In this document: positions 37,587-46,128 of the stretch, in pieces
Layout of the letters: each line of letters starts with the position of its first letter
Position numbering within the stretch: the stretch's first letter is position 1
From: CBDDBH01 sp965225625
GTDB lineage: Bacteria > Pseudomonadota > Gammaproteobacteria > JADZEE01
Length of the DNA: 64,000 nt
Assembly: GCA_965225625.1 (NCBI GenBank)
Contig: CBDDBH010000033.1
Location: forward strand, 1 to 64,000
Reading direction: 5' to 3'
Translations under genes and position numbers: made by a program
The notes under the pieces: generated by a model
Databases searched by the model: none
What the model saw: only the letters and a program-made list of their open reading frames with translations
Told to the model about the DNA's origin: nothing

Positions 37587-37735
37587 GACCGCCATGGATG
37601 GCGGAAGTGCAGACATTGCACGACTACAGGATGTAGGAGGTAGGGCGAAGCAGGAGCCAGAGCCAACGAGTCCATGGATGGACGAGGTAGAACGACGCAG
37701 GAGGCCAAAGTCGAGGAGCATTTACCTGCCTGTCC
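37587..37735 (+). repeat. Dispersed GGAT-loop hairpin repeat, copy R3
   Basis: Begins ACCGCCATGGATGGCGGAAG, then CTACAGGATGTAG and TCCATGGATGGA, with the same linker and the tail GAGCATTTACCTGCCTGTCC shared with R1. It fills most of the gap between folE2 and the convergent monooxygenase gene. Confidence 0.8.
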
Positions 37736-37782
37736 TGTTCTAGAACTCGGCTACGCCTCGTTAAGAACCCTCAGCGCCGCAC

Positions 37783-39342
37783 CTAAAACAACCATAAAAC
37801 GATCGCCGCCCCAATCAGAGCGGCGATCACATGCGTTCCGCTCAGATAAAACTTAGGATTCGTCAGAACACCACTACGCGCCTGGCGTCGCTCCGCGCCG
37901 ATCCCCTGGTAGCGGGCCGGCCAGCTCACGCCGAAGTACTCGGTGAGAAAATTGCCCGTGCGTTTAGGCTCCAGACCCATGTCTTGTACGAGATCGTCCA
38001 GGTAGTGGACGTTGATCGGTCCCAGGAAAAAGCCGGCGGTGCGTGTGGTGTACTCCTGCACCCAGGACAGTACCCGGTCGATTTCACGCTGCATATCTGC
38101 AACGGGCGGCAGTGCTCTATCACCATGGAATCGTTGGGCGAGCCAGTGAGTGGCGACCTCCGCAGTTAGGGTGTTGGCGAAGGTCGAGGCATAGCCAATA
38201 AACGCGAGTCTGGGTTCCTCCGGCGTGAGAATTTGACGGAAGAGACGAAAACGACCGTCCTTGATCACCAAATCACGCAACTGCTCGTCCAGGAATGCTA
38301 TGTCCTGCTGCCACCCAGTGCCAAACACCACGATATCAGCCTCGATGTGCTCGCCGTTATCGAGCGTGACCCCATCGGCTGTATAGGCGGTAATGGCACC
38401 GCGCTGTGCAGTTATCCGTCCGGAGTTCAATTGCGAAAAGAACTCGTCTGCGAGTCCCGCACTTTCCAAACCGCGCGGCAGCGCGTGCTCAGGCACCAAT
38501 GCTGCGGGCATTTTGAGCTTGGTTCGCATCATTCGCATCTGCATTCGCCAGAACAGCCGAACAAGCGCCTTGCCGTAACGGTGGAGCAAGGTCTCTACCA
38601 CATTCAGACGGTGATATCGCAGGAACGCCTCGGAGAACCGGGATTGCAATAGCCAGTCCGTGGGTATGCCGAGTACATAGCGAGGTATCATCCAATGCGC
38701 CCGCCGAAACACCAGAGTGCAAGAACTGGCATTGGTTGCCGCCCAGGCAGCGCAATCCAGAGCCGACTTTCCGGAACCCACCACGATGACACGTTTACCT
38801 TCGGACAAAACCGGATCAGTAAAGTCGCTTGAATGTCGGATTGCACCACGAAATTCATCCTGTCCGGCGATCTTTGGTAACACAGGCGTAGAAAACACTC
38901 CATTGCAAACGACGACGAAGTCGAAGTCTGATGAAACCGTCGGACTACTCGGATCTGTGGCGTCTCGAACCGTTACCCGGAAGCCTGGCGCACCATCCTC
39001 GCCCAGTCGCTCCACGCGCACGACTTCCCGCTGAAACTGGATCCGCTCAAATGCCCCAAACCGCCGCAAGTACGACTCGAGATAGGTGCGCATTTCCGCT
39101 GCATGTGGATAGTCGGGTACGGTTTTCTCGTACGCATGATCCGAAAAACAATAAACCTGTTTGGCGGTGTTGGTGCGCAACCCTGGGTAGGCCCGTGTCT
39201 CAGCCCAGACGCCACCGAGCCCCTGCTCTTTTTCGAATACGGTAACGTCAAAACTGTCTTCGCTGAGAACTTTGGCGGCGGCAATACCCGCTATTCCCGC
39301 GCCAATCACGCAAACTTTCGGTTGTGGCGATGTCATTTGCAT
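37783..39342 (-). CDS. Flavin-containing monooxygenase
   Basis: A 519-residue FAD/NADPH-dependent monooxygenase. The FAD fingerprint is GAGIAGIAAAKVL at the N-terminus; the NADPH site is VIVVGSGKSALDCAAWA; between them FRGAIRHSSDF matches the FMO/Baeyer-Villiger type fingerprint FxGxxxHxxx(Y/F). A hydrophobic C-terminal segment (VIAALIGAAIVLWLF) may anchor it to the membrane. Substrate unknown. It follows the FIST gene in the same direction with an 18-bp gap. Confidence 0.9.
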   Translation of the reverse strand: MQMTSPQPKVCVIGAGIAGIAAAKVLSEDSFDVTVFEKEQGLGGVWAETRAYPGLRTNTAKQVYCFSDHAYEKTVPDYPHAAEMRTYLESYLRRFGAFERIQFQREVVRVERLGEDGAPGFRVTVRDATDPSSPTVSSDFDFVVVCNGVFSTPVLPKIAGQDEFRGAIRHSSDFTDPVLSEGKRVIVVGSGKSALDCAAWAATNASSCTLVFRRAHWMIPRYVLGIPTDWLLQSRFSEAFLRYHRLNVVETLLHRYGKALVRLFWRMQMRMMRTKLKMPAALVPEHALPRGLESAGLADEFFSQLNSGRITAQRGAITAYTADGVTLDNGEHIEADIVVFGTGWQQDIAFLDEQLRDLVIKDGRFRLFRQILTPEEPRLAFIGYASTFANTLTAEVATHWLAQRFHGDRALPPVADMQREIDRVLSWVQEYTTRTAGFFLGPINVHYLDDLVQDMGLEPKRTGNFLTEYFGVSWPARYQGIGAERRQARSGVLTNPKFYLSGTHVIAALIGAAIVLWLF

Positions 39343-39360
39343 TCCCCAGCAAAGAGAAAC

Positions 39361-40518
39361 TTAGAAAAAAAGACTCAACACGCCCGTGTACGCGTACAAA
39401 CGGTCCCGTGATATTTCACCGTTGCCAAAGAACCCCACCAAAGGGATGTCGCCCAACAGCTCCTGAATGACCCCGAGTTCTTTAGATCCGGGCCCAAACT
39501 GTGCTTCACCCCGCGCTACGCACGAGTAGTACAAAGCGCCACGCGGTTCGCGCCCATCTGTTGGCTTAATCTCGGTAACCATACGCCGTAAATCCTCATA
39601 CGCACTTGCGCTGTCACGCCGGCAGAACAGTAAGCGATCACCCTTGTTGACGGGCGCCGCAATCGCAACCAGGCGTTGCGTCGGATCGATACCCGCCAGA
39701 TTTCGAACCAGGTAGTCGCCAGTATCCGAACCCAGGATTGGCAGTCCGGCGAAAATATATTGCCCGACACGTTCCAGATTTCTGGCCAGCACCTCGCCGA
39801 TCTCTTCCAGCATGACGTCCAACGCCGGTTTATCGTCCAACGCCGCAATGATATTGCCTTGGCACTCGGTGATCTCGTGCACGCGACCCAAAGGTGAGCA
39901 ACCCTGCGTAAGGCGGGTACTGACCTGTACCGCATCACCAAAAATTACCCCGGACACCAGCTTATCGGTCTGTGCGCCCGCAAATTGGATCATTTGATCC
40001 CGGGAACTGGCGACTCCACCCACCAGAAACCCGTCGCGCGTGGCAACCGATAAATTCCGCAACACTCTGGTCAAGTCCTGGGTGCGCGGGTCACAGTGGA
40101 CCACGGAGAACGTCGCGGCCTGCCGTGCCAACCATTCGTCATTCGCCGCCAACGAGGATTCAACGGAATCGTGGTCAAGTTGAAAAGTCCTAAAACTGTC
40201 CTCGGGGAATCGGCATAGCATGACGGTTAGGGCGGGCTGATTGTAGTACTCGATTCCGGACGCGCAGATCCCCACCCCGACCGTACCTATCCACTGTTGG
40301 CAGCCAGTTGCCTTGGTCAATAGATCAACGACTTCGTTGCCCTGCGATACGAGAGTGTCACTCAGATAAAGAAAGCCCAAATCCGCTGGGTTGCCTAGGT
40401 CTTCTAAGCTTGCCAAGCATTCCTGGACCAGCTCGCGCCAATCCTCCCCGGCAGCGTGGCCGACAGTAAACGGTTTCACAGCGTCTGCACGGCACGAAAA
40501 TTGGTGCCGGCGTGGCAA
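39361..40518 (-). CDS. FIST-domain sensory protein
   Basis: A 385-residue protein with FIST N and FIST C domains. Recognisable parts are LGFLYLSDTLVSQGNEVVDLL, IGTVGVGICASGIEYYNQPAL, and the C-terminal VGFFGNGEISRDRLYAYTGVL (all given in part). FIST domains are thought to bind small ligands such as amino acids in signal transduction. It is cytoplasmic, with no membrane segment, and co-directional with the monooxygenase. A start at residue 14 (VKPFTVGHAAG) is possible. Upstream lies the candidate sRNA locus, on the other strand. Confidence 0.85.
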   Translation of the reverse strand: MPRRHQFSCRADAVKPFTVGHAAGEDWRELVQECLASLEDLGNPADLGFLYLSDTLVSQGNEVVDLLTKATGCQQWIGTVGVGICASGIEYYNQPALTVMLCRFPEDSFRTFQLDHDSVESSLAANDEWLARQAATFSVVHCDPRTQDLTRVLRNLSVATRDGFLVGGVASSRDQMIQFAGAQTDKLVSGVIFGDAVQVSTRLTQGCSPLGRVHEITECQGNIIAALDDKPALDVMLEEIGEVLARNLERVGQYIFAGLPILGSDTGDYLVRNLAGIDPTQRLVAIAAPVNKGDRLLFCRRDSASAYEDLRRMVTEIKPTDGREPRGALYYSCVARGEAQFGPGSKELGVIQELLGDIPLVGFFGNGEISRDRLYAYTGVLSLFF

Positions 40519-40581
40519 ATTATTGACGCTAAGCGCCTGTCTTTGTCCGTCATCGTATACCTACCAAGACCTGATATTCTT

Positions 40582-40628
40582 TAACTTATTGATTTTATTA
40601 GCAGTTAAACACTGGCATGAGAAATGCA
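40582..40628 (+). promoter_or_regulatory. Sigma-54 promoter with IHF site
   Basis: TGGCATGAGAAATGCA (40613-40628) matches the -24/-12 consensus TGGCAC-N5-TTGCA with two mismatches and exact spacing of the GG and GC dinucleotides. About 19 bp upstream the minus strand reads AATCAATAAGTTA (40582-40594), a full match to the IHF consensus WATCAANNNNTTR. Confidence 0.65.
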
Positions 40629-40638
40629 CATAGGAAGG

Positions 40639-40711
40639 TAGCAAACAGTCGAATTGGATTGTTGTGCTCCTCCCTTTGGTCTTGAGGGTGCCATCTGGCA
40701 CCCTTTTTTTT
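40639..40711 (+). ncRNA. Candidate small RNA
   Basis: The stretch from about 12 bp after the -12 box to the end of the terminator T-run, about 73 nt. It contains no credible ORF. It has a GTTGTGCTCCTCCCTTT segment, CU-rich and complementary to Shine-Dalgarno sequences, and ends in a strong intrinsic terminator. A bacterial sRNA that pairs with ribosome-binding sites would look like this. Start position is inferred from the promoter. Confidence 0.55.
40686..40711 (+). terminator. Intrinsic terminator of candidate sRNA
   Basis: Stem GGGTGCC-atct-GGCACCC followed by eight T residues. The T-run is on the plus strand, so it ends plus-strand transcription; no plus-strand protein gene precedes it. 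Confidence 0.9.
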
Positions 40712-40724
40712 GTCTGATGACCTC

Positions 40725-41180
40725 TCACCACAGGGGGTTGCTTAGCTGCCGGGCATAATCATCAAACATAAGGTTGAAACTCACGCTGACGCGCTCCGTC
40801 ACGCCCGAGTTTTCCGATACGGAATGACGCAGCCACGCGGGAAATAGCAAAAGGGAGCCGGCCTCAACCCGAACAACGACTTGATCGGTGTTGTCCGCGG
40901 TTAACCCTCGCACAGGCGCTCGCATGACCGACGCCTGCTCGCGCGGATCATGGAGGTTGGCCGCGCCGGCGTAGACCGCGTCCAGTAGTGGTGTTATTTG
41001 GGCTTCGTCATGCAGGGCGCGCTCGGATTGCCAACTGCAACCGGCTGAGAGCGCGGCGGACGGACGCAGCGACTTAAGCATACGTGCGATGACGGCACTC
41101 AACTCATCGCGTGTGTTCGCCGACAACCACCATTTCGACAACACGCTGGGAAACATGCGGACCACCTCGGCGTCCGCCAA
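40725..41180 (-). CDS. Truncated 2OG-Fe(II) oxygenase-like protein
   Basis: A 151-residue protein whose N-terminus (MFPSVLSKWWL, SAGCSWQSERALH) and C-terminus (VVRVEAGSLLLFPAWLRHSVSEN, VSVSFNLMF, in parts) match the two ends of the putative 2OG-Fe(II) oxygenase family of about 200 residues. The central block expected to carry the metal-binding HxHPxxxLSGVYY is missing between AVYAG and AANLHDPREQ. The product is therefore probably inactive, the result of an internal in-frame deletion. It lies 17 bp downstream of the response regulator gene. Confidence 0.65.
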   Translation of the reverse strand: MADAEVVRMFPSVLSKWWLSANTRDELSAVIARMLKSLRPSAALSAGCSWQSERALHDEAQITPLLDAVYAGAANLHDPREQASVMRAPVRGLTADNTDQVVVRVEAGSLLLFPAWLRHSVSENSGVTERVSVSFNLMFDDYARQLSNPLW

Positions 41181-41197
41181 CGGTTCAAATGGGGCGC

Positions 41198-41809
41198 TCA
41201 GTGGGTCAAGCCGTAGTCGCGGGCAAGATTGGCAAGTTGTACATCGTTCTTAGCCTGCAGCTTCTTCATCAATCGCCGACGGTAATAACTCACCGTTTTC
41301 GGACTGCGGTGTAGCAATTTGGCGATTTCGCTAAGCCCGATGCCATCGGACAGCAGTTTCCAAACCTGAATTTCGCGCCAACTGAAGCGTTCACGCCAGT
41401 CACCCAGATCCGTTGCGACGATGTCCTGTGCGACATCGGCGCTTATAAATATTTCGCCAACATTCGCCCGCTTAACCGCCTCAATCATATTTTCGGCGGA
41501 CTCCGCCTTGCTGACATAACCTGCACCGCCCATTTCCAGAAATTTTTGAGGGAACGGCCCCTGCACATACATGGACAACGCAATGACTTTGAGATTGGGA
41601 TCGATTACCTGCAACACCTTGGACGCTTCCAGACCACCCATGCCGGGCATGTTTAAATCCATCAGCACGACGTCGATTTCGCCGTCGCGCGCGCGCAAAC
41701 GGGCCTGCTCACCGGATTCGGCGTGTGCCACGACCTCGATACCAGGATCGCTATGGAGCTGCGCTTCAATGCATTCGCGGACTAACTTCTGGTCGTCAAC
41801 CAACATCAC
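41198..41809 (-). CDS. GacA/UvrY-type LuxR-family response regulator
   Basis: A 203-residue response regulator. The receiver domain has the acidic pair VDDQ, the phosphoacceptor Asp in VVLMDLNMPGMGG and the Lys in YVSKAES; the C-terminal LuxR-type HTH is SWREIQVWKLLSDGIGLSEI and on. Layout and motifs are those of GacA/UvrY, which control small RNAs with the BarA/GacS kinase. The first codons are displaced: element 2 is inserted here. The original 5' end (reading MIRV before MLVDDQ) can be reconstructed from 52622-52650. In the present state a GTG start at 41809 is served by AAGGAG in the element (41818-41823), 8 bp away. Confidence 0.9.
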   Translation of the reverse strand: MMLVDDQKLVRECIEAQLHSDPGIEVVAHAESGEQARLRARDGEIDVVLMDLNMPGMGGLEASKVLQVIDPNLKVIALSMYVQGPFPQKFLEMGGAGYVSKAESAENMIEAVKRANVGEIFISADVAQDIVATDLGDWRERFSWREIQVWKLLSDGIGLSEIAKLLHRSPKTVSYYRRRLMKKLQAKNDVQLANLARDYGLTH

Positions 41810-41810
41810 T
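41790..41810. repeat. attL: 21-bp core repeat of element 2
   Basis: A 21-bp sequence (TGGTCGTCAACC ... ATCACT) identical to 52622-52642, in the same orientation. It covers codons 4-10 of the response regulator gene. Confidence 0.9.
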
Positions 41811-41828
41811 TACGATTCTCCTTGCTTT

Positions 41829-41867
41829 ACACTTATCGTAGTTTCCATTTTACTTCAGACACTTATC
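41829..41867. repeat. Direct repeats ACACTTATC, candidate arm sites
   Basis: ACACTTATC at 41829-41837 and 41859-41867, exactly 30 bp apart, between the attL core and the end of the integrase gene. Position suggests integrase or excisionase binding sites. Confidence 0.4.
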
Positions 41868-43009
41868 TACGATACGGTATAGATCGCCTTCCGCTTCACC
41901 ATATGCAGTGCGGGAGATTTGCGGGAGCTGCGGCTGCAAACCCGATTAGAAGCTTCATAAAGCTCTCCGAGTTCCGCCACACTGTAATGATCCGTCACAT
42001 CCCCTGTTGGCTTGTGCCCCAGGAGCACCCGTCTCGTCTCCTTCGGCACGCCTGCGGCCCTTAGGCGGCGTCCGTATGTGTGTTTGAGGCAATGTGCCCC
42101 CTGCAAGTACTCGCCGTCAACAGGTAATCGTGCTGCCTTCCACGCCCGCTTCCATGCTGTTGCTGTGATTATTTTCAAAGGGCGTCCTGCATAGCTGAAA
42201 ACGTGAGTGGGATGCTGTCCGCGCAGCCTGTCAACTACGCGAGCTGCAACATCGTTACAAACAACTACCCGATCTCGCCGATTCTTCACCTGTGTTTTCC
42301 GTCCCTCAATCAACGGCACGTCTCCTGGAATGAGAAAAACCACCGGATCGAAACCCGGTATATCCAGCTCCCACTCCCAGCGTAGACCGCACACCTCTGC
42401 CTGACGGCAGCCAGTGTTCACCTTAAACATGGCGGCATTCGCTAGGTGGCCCGGCAACTCTCTAAACAGACTGTCCTGCTCTTCCCAATCCAGCGGGTAC
42501 GGTTTCCGCGCATCGTTTACGAGAAGCATTTGGATTAATGGGGCTGTCCCCAACCACGTTAACCCGTGCTCATCCCGCCAAACACGCGAAGCCAAAATTA
42601 CAATCCGCCTTACCACCTCCAGTGCAAGGTTGATGGACTTCGTTTTTCTCCTTTGCCGCTGACGGTGTTTGATGAACGGGGCCAATGTTTCCATATGGAC
42701 TCGCTCAATCGGCATTAGACCGATGTACTGGTCAAGTTGCTCGAGGTGGGTCGCATCGTTTCGGATCGTCGCCTTATGCTGGTTTCCATCGAGGTACTTC
42801 GCAGCCGCCTCCCGCCATATCCTCACGGGTCGAACACCGTAACGAGTTGCCTGTCGGATTTCCTCAAGCCGAACAGCTAAGTAATGCTCGGCTTCTTCGA
42901 GGTCGTCCGTTCCAGTGCTTTCACAAAGCCGTCCGTGGCCTTTAACAACCTTGTCGATGTGCCAGACCTCACCACGTCTCCAGAGTCCTGCTGTTCGTCT
43001 GCGTCCCAT
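41867..43009 (-). CDS. int: Tyrosine integrase of element 2
   Basis: A 380-residue integrase with an N-terminal arm-binding part (GLWRRGEVWHIDKVVKGHGR), a core-binding domain (about 60-165) and a catalytic domain. The first catalytic Arg lies in NTGCRQAEVCGLRW, the second box in HCLKHTYGRRLRAAGV, and the His...Tyr end in LLGHKPTGDVTDHYSVAEL. It reads towards attL. Sequence is unlike the integrase of element 1, which agrees with a different target. Its 5' end overlaps the excisionase gene by 133 bp in another frame. Confidence 0.92.
   Translation of the reverse strand: MGRRRTAGLWRRGEVWHIDKVVKGHGRLCESTGTDDLEEAEHYLAVRLEEIRQATRYGVRPVRIWREAAAKYLDGNQHKATIRNDATHLEQLDQYIGLMPIERVHMETLAPFIKHRQRQRRKTKSINLALEVVRRIVILASRVWRDEHGLTWLGTAPLIQMLLVNDARKPYPLDWEEQDSLFRELPGHLANAAMFKVNTGCRQAEVCGLRWEWELDIPGFDPVVFLIPGDVPLIEGRKTQVKNRRDRVVVCNDVAARVVDRLRGQHPTHVFSYAGRPLKIITATAWKRAWKAARLPVDGEYLQGAHCLKHTYGRRLRAAGVPKETRRVLLGHKPTGDVTDHYSVAELGELYEASNRVCSRSSRKSPALHMVKRKAIYTVS
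41909..41925. repeat. 17-bp repeat near left end, copy a
   Basis: TGCGGGAGATTTGCGGG, inside the integrase 3' end, 98 bp from attL; identical copy at 52510-52526. Confidence 0.6.
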
Positions 43010-43221
43010 ATTTTTCCTCCTTTCCTCGCGCTGGGACGCCCGAAACAGCTCTTATACTGGTCCAGCACAACGTCCAGTTCAAGGCGGTCAAAGGCGATAC
43101 CCTGCACTCCAACGGTGATTTCAGTGAGTTGCGGGCGGATTTTGGCGTTAAACACCGCCCGGCACATGCCGCAATAGTCCGGCGCATCTCGAAAGCGGAT
43201 GAAGCGGGGTTGCAGATTCAT
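42877..43221 (-). CDS. Excisionase-like HTH protein
   Basis: A 114-residue protein from MNLQPRFIRFRDAPDYCGM. The N-terminal half (RDAPDYCGMCRAVFNAKIRP then ITVGVQGIAFDRLELDVVLD, in parts) has the winged-helix layout of integrase-associated excisionases/AlpA-like regulators, with a basic linker and polar tail. The last 133 bp overlap the integrase gene, an unusually long overlap that should couple their expression. It follows the helicase gene by 7 bp. Confidence 0.75.
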   Translation of the reverse strand: MNLQPRFIRFRDAPDYCGMCRAVFNAKIRPQLTEITVGVQGIAFDRLELDVVLDQYKSCFGRPSARKGGKIWDADEQQDSGDVVRSGTSTRLLKATDGFVKALERTTSKKPSIT

Positions 43222-43228
43222 ACGACCG

Positions 43229-44755
43229 TCAACCACAGGGCGCTCGTTGAGAATTGCTCGGCAAAATGTCGTCCTTGCCGTCCGTCGCGTCCGATTCAGA
43301 CGGCACGGACGCAATGGACGCTGTTTTCTCCACCTTTTCTATTGAGATACTCCGGCGTTTCCCTGGTTCGTCGTTGAACCGTATATCGATCCCTGTCGCC
43401 CGAAGATCGGTAGCCAAGCGGCGAAGCAGCGTCGAGCACCAATTCGGCGACTGTGGCCAGCGTTTGGACTTGCGTTCATCCTCTGTGACGAGTTTGCTCA
43501 GCTCTTCCCAGGTTGCTGTGGGTGATCCTGTCCATGGTCCACGCTCAGCCAGTGTTTTCACTGCTCTTGCTACCAAGCTCCCCTCTAGAGAAACCTCGAT
43601 AGAATGGCGTCTGTTGCGTCCGTAGACGCTCAAGAACTCCCCATCCTCGAACCCCAAGGCTGCCTCGGCAGCCGTCGCCCACCGAGCAAAATCGGCCATG
43701 CGTGGTAGCTCGCTCACATCCACGAACTTCTCTAACTTCAACGCACGGGAAACGCCGTTGTAGATCCCAGACAGGATATGAGGGACGTCACGGCTGAACC
43801 CTTCCCAGAACACCGCCTCGGCGATCCGACGCCCGTCGGGGATTGGCTCCAGGTTTATCACGATGGAACGATCCAGCAGATCCTGGCGGGTCGCGATGTC
43901 GTCGATACCGTTCAGAATAATCGGGCATTGAACGTCGATCAGGATCTCATCAGAGTCGCTGTAGAGTTCACGAGTCGAGAACCCGCCGCCGGTCGAGAGA
44001 CGGCACAAGGCATCAGATAGCCAGGGGTGCATTCGGGATATGTTGTCGAACGCGATCACATGGCCGTTATTTGCGGCGATCATCAGATCCCGTTCATTGC
44101 GGGGCATAGCCCGCACCATTGCGGCAGAGGGATCGACCAGGCTGCGCAGCACCCGACAGGCGACTGTCTTACCCGTACCCTGTTCACCTTGTAATACCAG
44201 AATGGGATACGGTCCTGTAGGTCGGTACGCGGCCACCAACCACGACGCGATGAGGACTCGATCCGCCCGGCTCGATACGTTTATGTACTGCCAGAGAGCA
44301 TCGAGATCCGGCCTGTGAATATCGGGGGAAGGAAGTGGGCGCATTCCGCTGAACCGACGGAACCGCAACTCCGGCTTCGGCTGCAACCAATGCGCGTCCG
44401 GTGTAACTTCAACGGCGTCCCAGTGATGGCTACCCAGATCAATGAAAATAGATCCATCGTAAAAACCGATGCGGGTAAATACGGGATGTTCATTACCGTC
44501 AAAAGCAGCCTCGCCCTCGACGGTGTTCAGGGCGTCTTGCATTGCCTGACTGCCGCAGACGCGCTTTTCGGTGCGGTAGAACTCACGCGCTAACCAGTCT
44601 CTGAATCCTTTCGAGCGGATCGGCCAGCATTCCCTGTGGCCGTTGAGGTTCAAAAGGGCGTACCCCTTGCCCTCAGGGTCGTGGAAAAGCTCCGCGTTTT
44701 GGTGGACGAGTTCGACCAATCTGGCGGCATGGGTCGTACCCTTATCCTCGCTCAT
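43229..44755 (-). CDS. AAA+ helicase/primase-associated ATPase (intact)
   Basis: A 508-residue protein homologous over its length to the frameshifted copy in element 1. Walker A is LQGEQGTGKTVACRVL; Walker B-like HVIAFDNIS; sensor-type ILNGIDDIATRQDLLDRSI. The N-terminal 130 residues may bind DNA or the origin (LLNLNGHRECWPIRSKGFRDW). The C-terminus is a low-complexity tail with SDATDGKDD. Probably the replication ATPase of the satellite. Conservation between two elements with different integrases indicates exchange of this module. Confidence 0.85.
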   Translation of the reverse strand: MSEDKGTTHAARLVELVHQNAELFHDPEGKGYALLNLNGHRECWPIRSKGFRDWLAREFYRTEKRVCGSQAMQDALNTVEGEAAFDGNEHPVFTRIGFYDGSIFIDLGSHHWDAVEVTPDAHWLQPKPELRFRRFSGMRPLPSPDIHRPDLDALWQYINVSSRADRVLIASWLVAAYRPTGPYPILVLQGEQGTGKTVACRVLRSLVDPSAAMVRAMPRNERDLMIAANNGHVIAFDNISRMHPWLSDALCRLSTGGGFSTRELYSDSDEILIDVQCPIILNGIDDIATRQDLLDRSIVINLEPIPDGRRIAEAVFWEGFSRDVPHILSGIYNGVSRALKLEKFVDVSELPRMADFARWATAAEAALGFEDGEFLSVYGRNRRHSIEVSLEGSLVARAVKTLAERGPWTGSPTATWEELSKLVTEDERKSKRWPQSPNWCSTLLRRLATDLRATGIDIRFNDEPGKRRSISIEKVEKTASIASVPSESDATDGKDDILPSNSQRAPCG

Positions 44756-45035
44756 CGGTCACGCCTCTGTTGATGCTCAAAATAGTGGCGTTTCGCCGAT
44801 TACTTCTCGACCAAATAATCGTATCGATCAGGCGCTGTGCGATTTGGTTACCGTCTAACGGTATGCTGTGTTCAGCTGACTGCTCCAACAGCCTTGCCTC
44901 AATGATGATGCGTTGCTCGAGCAGATCGCAGGAATTAGCGCGAAGTGTGGAATCGGTGCTCCGATGAGTTGTATACTGCACACAACCAAGCCTGCAGCAC
45001 CCCACGAAGCCCGGCTCCTGCCGGGTTTTGTTCAT
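44742..45035 (-). CDS. Leader ORF before helicase (element 2)
   Basis: A 97-residue ORF starting MNKTRQEPGFVGCC and overlapping the helicase start by 14 bp. Like the leader ORF in element 1, its first codons contain a GC-rich hairpin. The central part (LLEQRIIIEARLLEQSAEHS) looks like a plausible helix. Unknown function; a small regulator or a translational coupling device. Confidence 0.45.
   Translation of the reverse strand: MNKTRQEPGFVGCCRLGCVQYTTHRSTDSTLRANSCDLLEQRIIIEARLLEQSAEHSIPLDGNQIAQRLIDTIIWSRSNRRNATILSINRGVTDERG
45010..45032 (+). terminator. Antisense-oriented terminator-like hairpin (element 2)
   Basis: Stem CCCGGC-tcct-GCCGGG then TTTTGTT on the plus strand, against the direction of the helicase operon and directly at the leader ORF start. 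Mirrors 8726-8756. Confidence 0.6.
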
Positions 45036-45181
45036 TAGGTTTCCTCGGTTCGTTTATCACCTCCTCACGTTGAATCGGCGCAAAATGCGAAGCAAGGCAC
45101 CTGCCGACTTTGCGGAATCGGCAGGGCCATTAATGATTACAACGGGTTATCGCTAGGCGGGAAAAGCGTAAAAAGCGAAAT

Positions 45182-45820
45182 TTAAAATGGCCTTCGGGGA
45201 TTTGTGTCCACAGGCAGATTAAATAGTTTAAGAATCCGCTCAACTGACATCTTGCGGAATCTTTCTTTCTTTTTTAGTTCGGCCGCAACGTCATCTTTCG
45301 TGTAAGTCTTTCCCGCCTTCTCAAATTGCTTTGCAATGTCGTTTGCCTCTGTTTGCAGGTCTTTGTCCCGTGCGGCCGTTTCGGCTTTCTTTTCTTCGCG
45401 GTGCGATAGCGCGACTACGTCGGAGGTGCTAGTTTCCGCGCCGCTTGTTTGCCCATTGCTGGGTTGCGCAGCATGGCCAAAAAAAGTGCGGACGTCGGGG
45501 TGGATGTGTAGTTCAGATCGGTGTGCCCAAGCAATCCAGTTTTCGGGTGTATCGTGAAAGCTACCAGGGGCAAGCTCCTTGGCAACAGCCCCGGTCGCTA
45601 GGGCAGGTTCGAGAAGAACATTTGCCTGGAAGAAGTAGAGATGAAGCTCGTCTCGCCAATTTTCGGAATGCGGTCGCGGCTTCTTTCCATGAAGAACGCA
45701 AATTGCCTGAGAAGCCGTCCAGCTTGAATGCTTGCACCAACCTCGGATTTCGTCCGTTGTAAGATCATCGGGCGAAATTTTCCCACTGCGTCTTTCGATA
45801 CCGCTGAACTGGTTCGTCAT
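45182..45820 (-). CDS. Hypothetical protein of satellite type
   Basis: A 212-residue protein from MTNQFSGIERRSG. N-terminal part DEIRGWCKHSSWTASQAICVLHG is compact and helical; the middle is polar; the C-terminus is charged and may be a coiled coil (KTYTKDDVAAELKKKERFRKM). I do not recognise a family. It lies upstream of the leader/helicase operon in the same direction, where satellites usually keep regulators or replication helpers. Confidence 0.55.
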   Translation of the reverse strand: MTNQFSGIERRSGKISPDDLTTDEIRGWCKHSSWTASQAICVLHGKKPRPHSENWRDELHLYFFQANVLLEPALATGAVAKELAPGSFHDTPENWIAWAHRSELHIHPDVRTFFGHAAQPSNGQTSGAETSTSDVVALSHREEKKAETAARDKDLQTEANDIAKQFEKAGKTYTKDDVAAELKKKERFRKMSVERILKLFNLPVDTNPRRPF

Positions 45821-46128
45821 GACGGCGCTCCCTCTTGCGCCCTTCACAAGGAAAGACCTGAGCCAGGCCGGTGAAGGTTTCCAGCTTTTCGGGGGCGACC
45901 CTAGGCTCAGCGCCTACATACTAGCCCACCGGGTGTGCGGAAAACCCCCTCGAAAGTGACCATCGCGCCCCGTTGTGAAACAAGGGCTTATGGATGCAAT
46001 AAAAGTGTGTGGAAATCGGACGTTTTACACACACACGGGAGGGCGTAAAATAATGAACTGAAAGCGCACCCCCAGCCTGCGGGAACAGGCCGGGAGTGCT
46101 AACCATTCACCACAACAGGAGTGTGGCT

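Noticed and set aside
40618..40686. A 22-codon ORF within the candidate sRNA locus
   Set aside because: Its ATG lies inside the predicted sigma-54 promoter, has no ribosome-binding site, and the peptide shows no recognisable feature.
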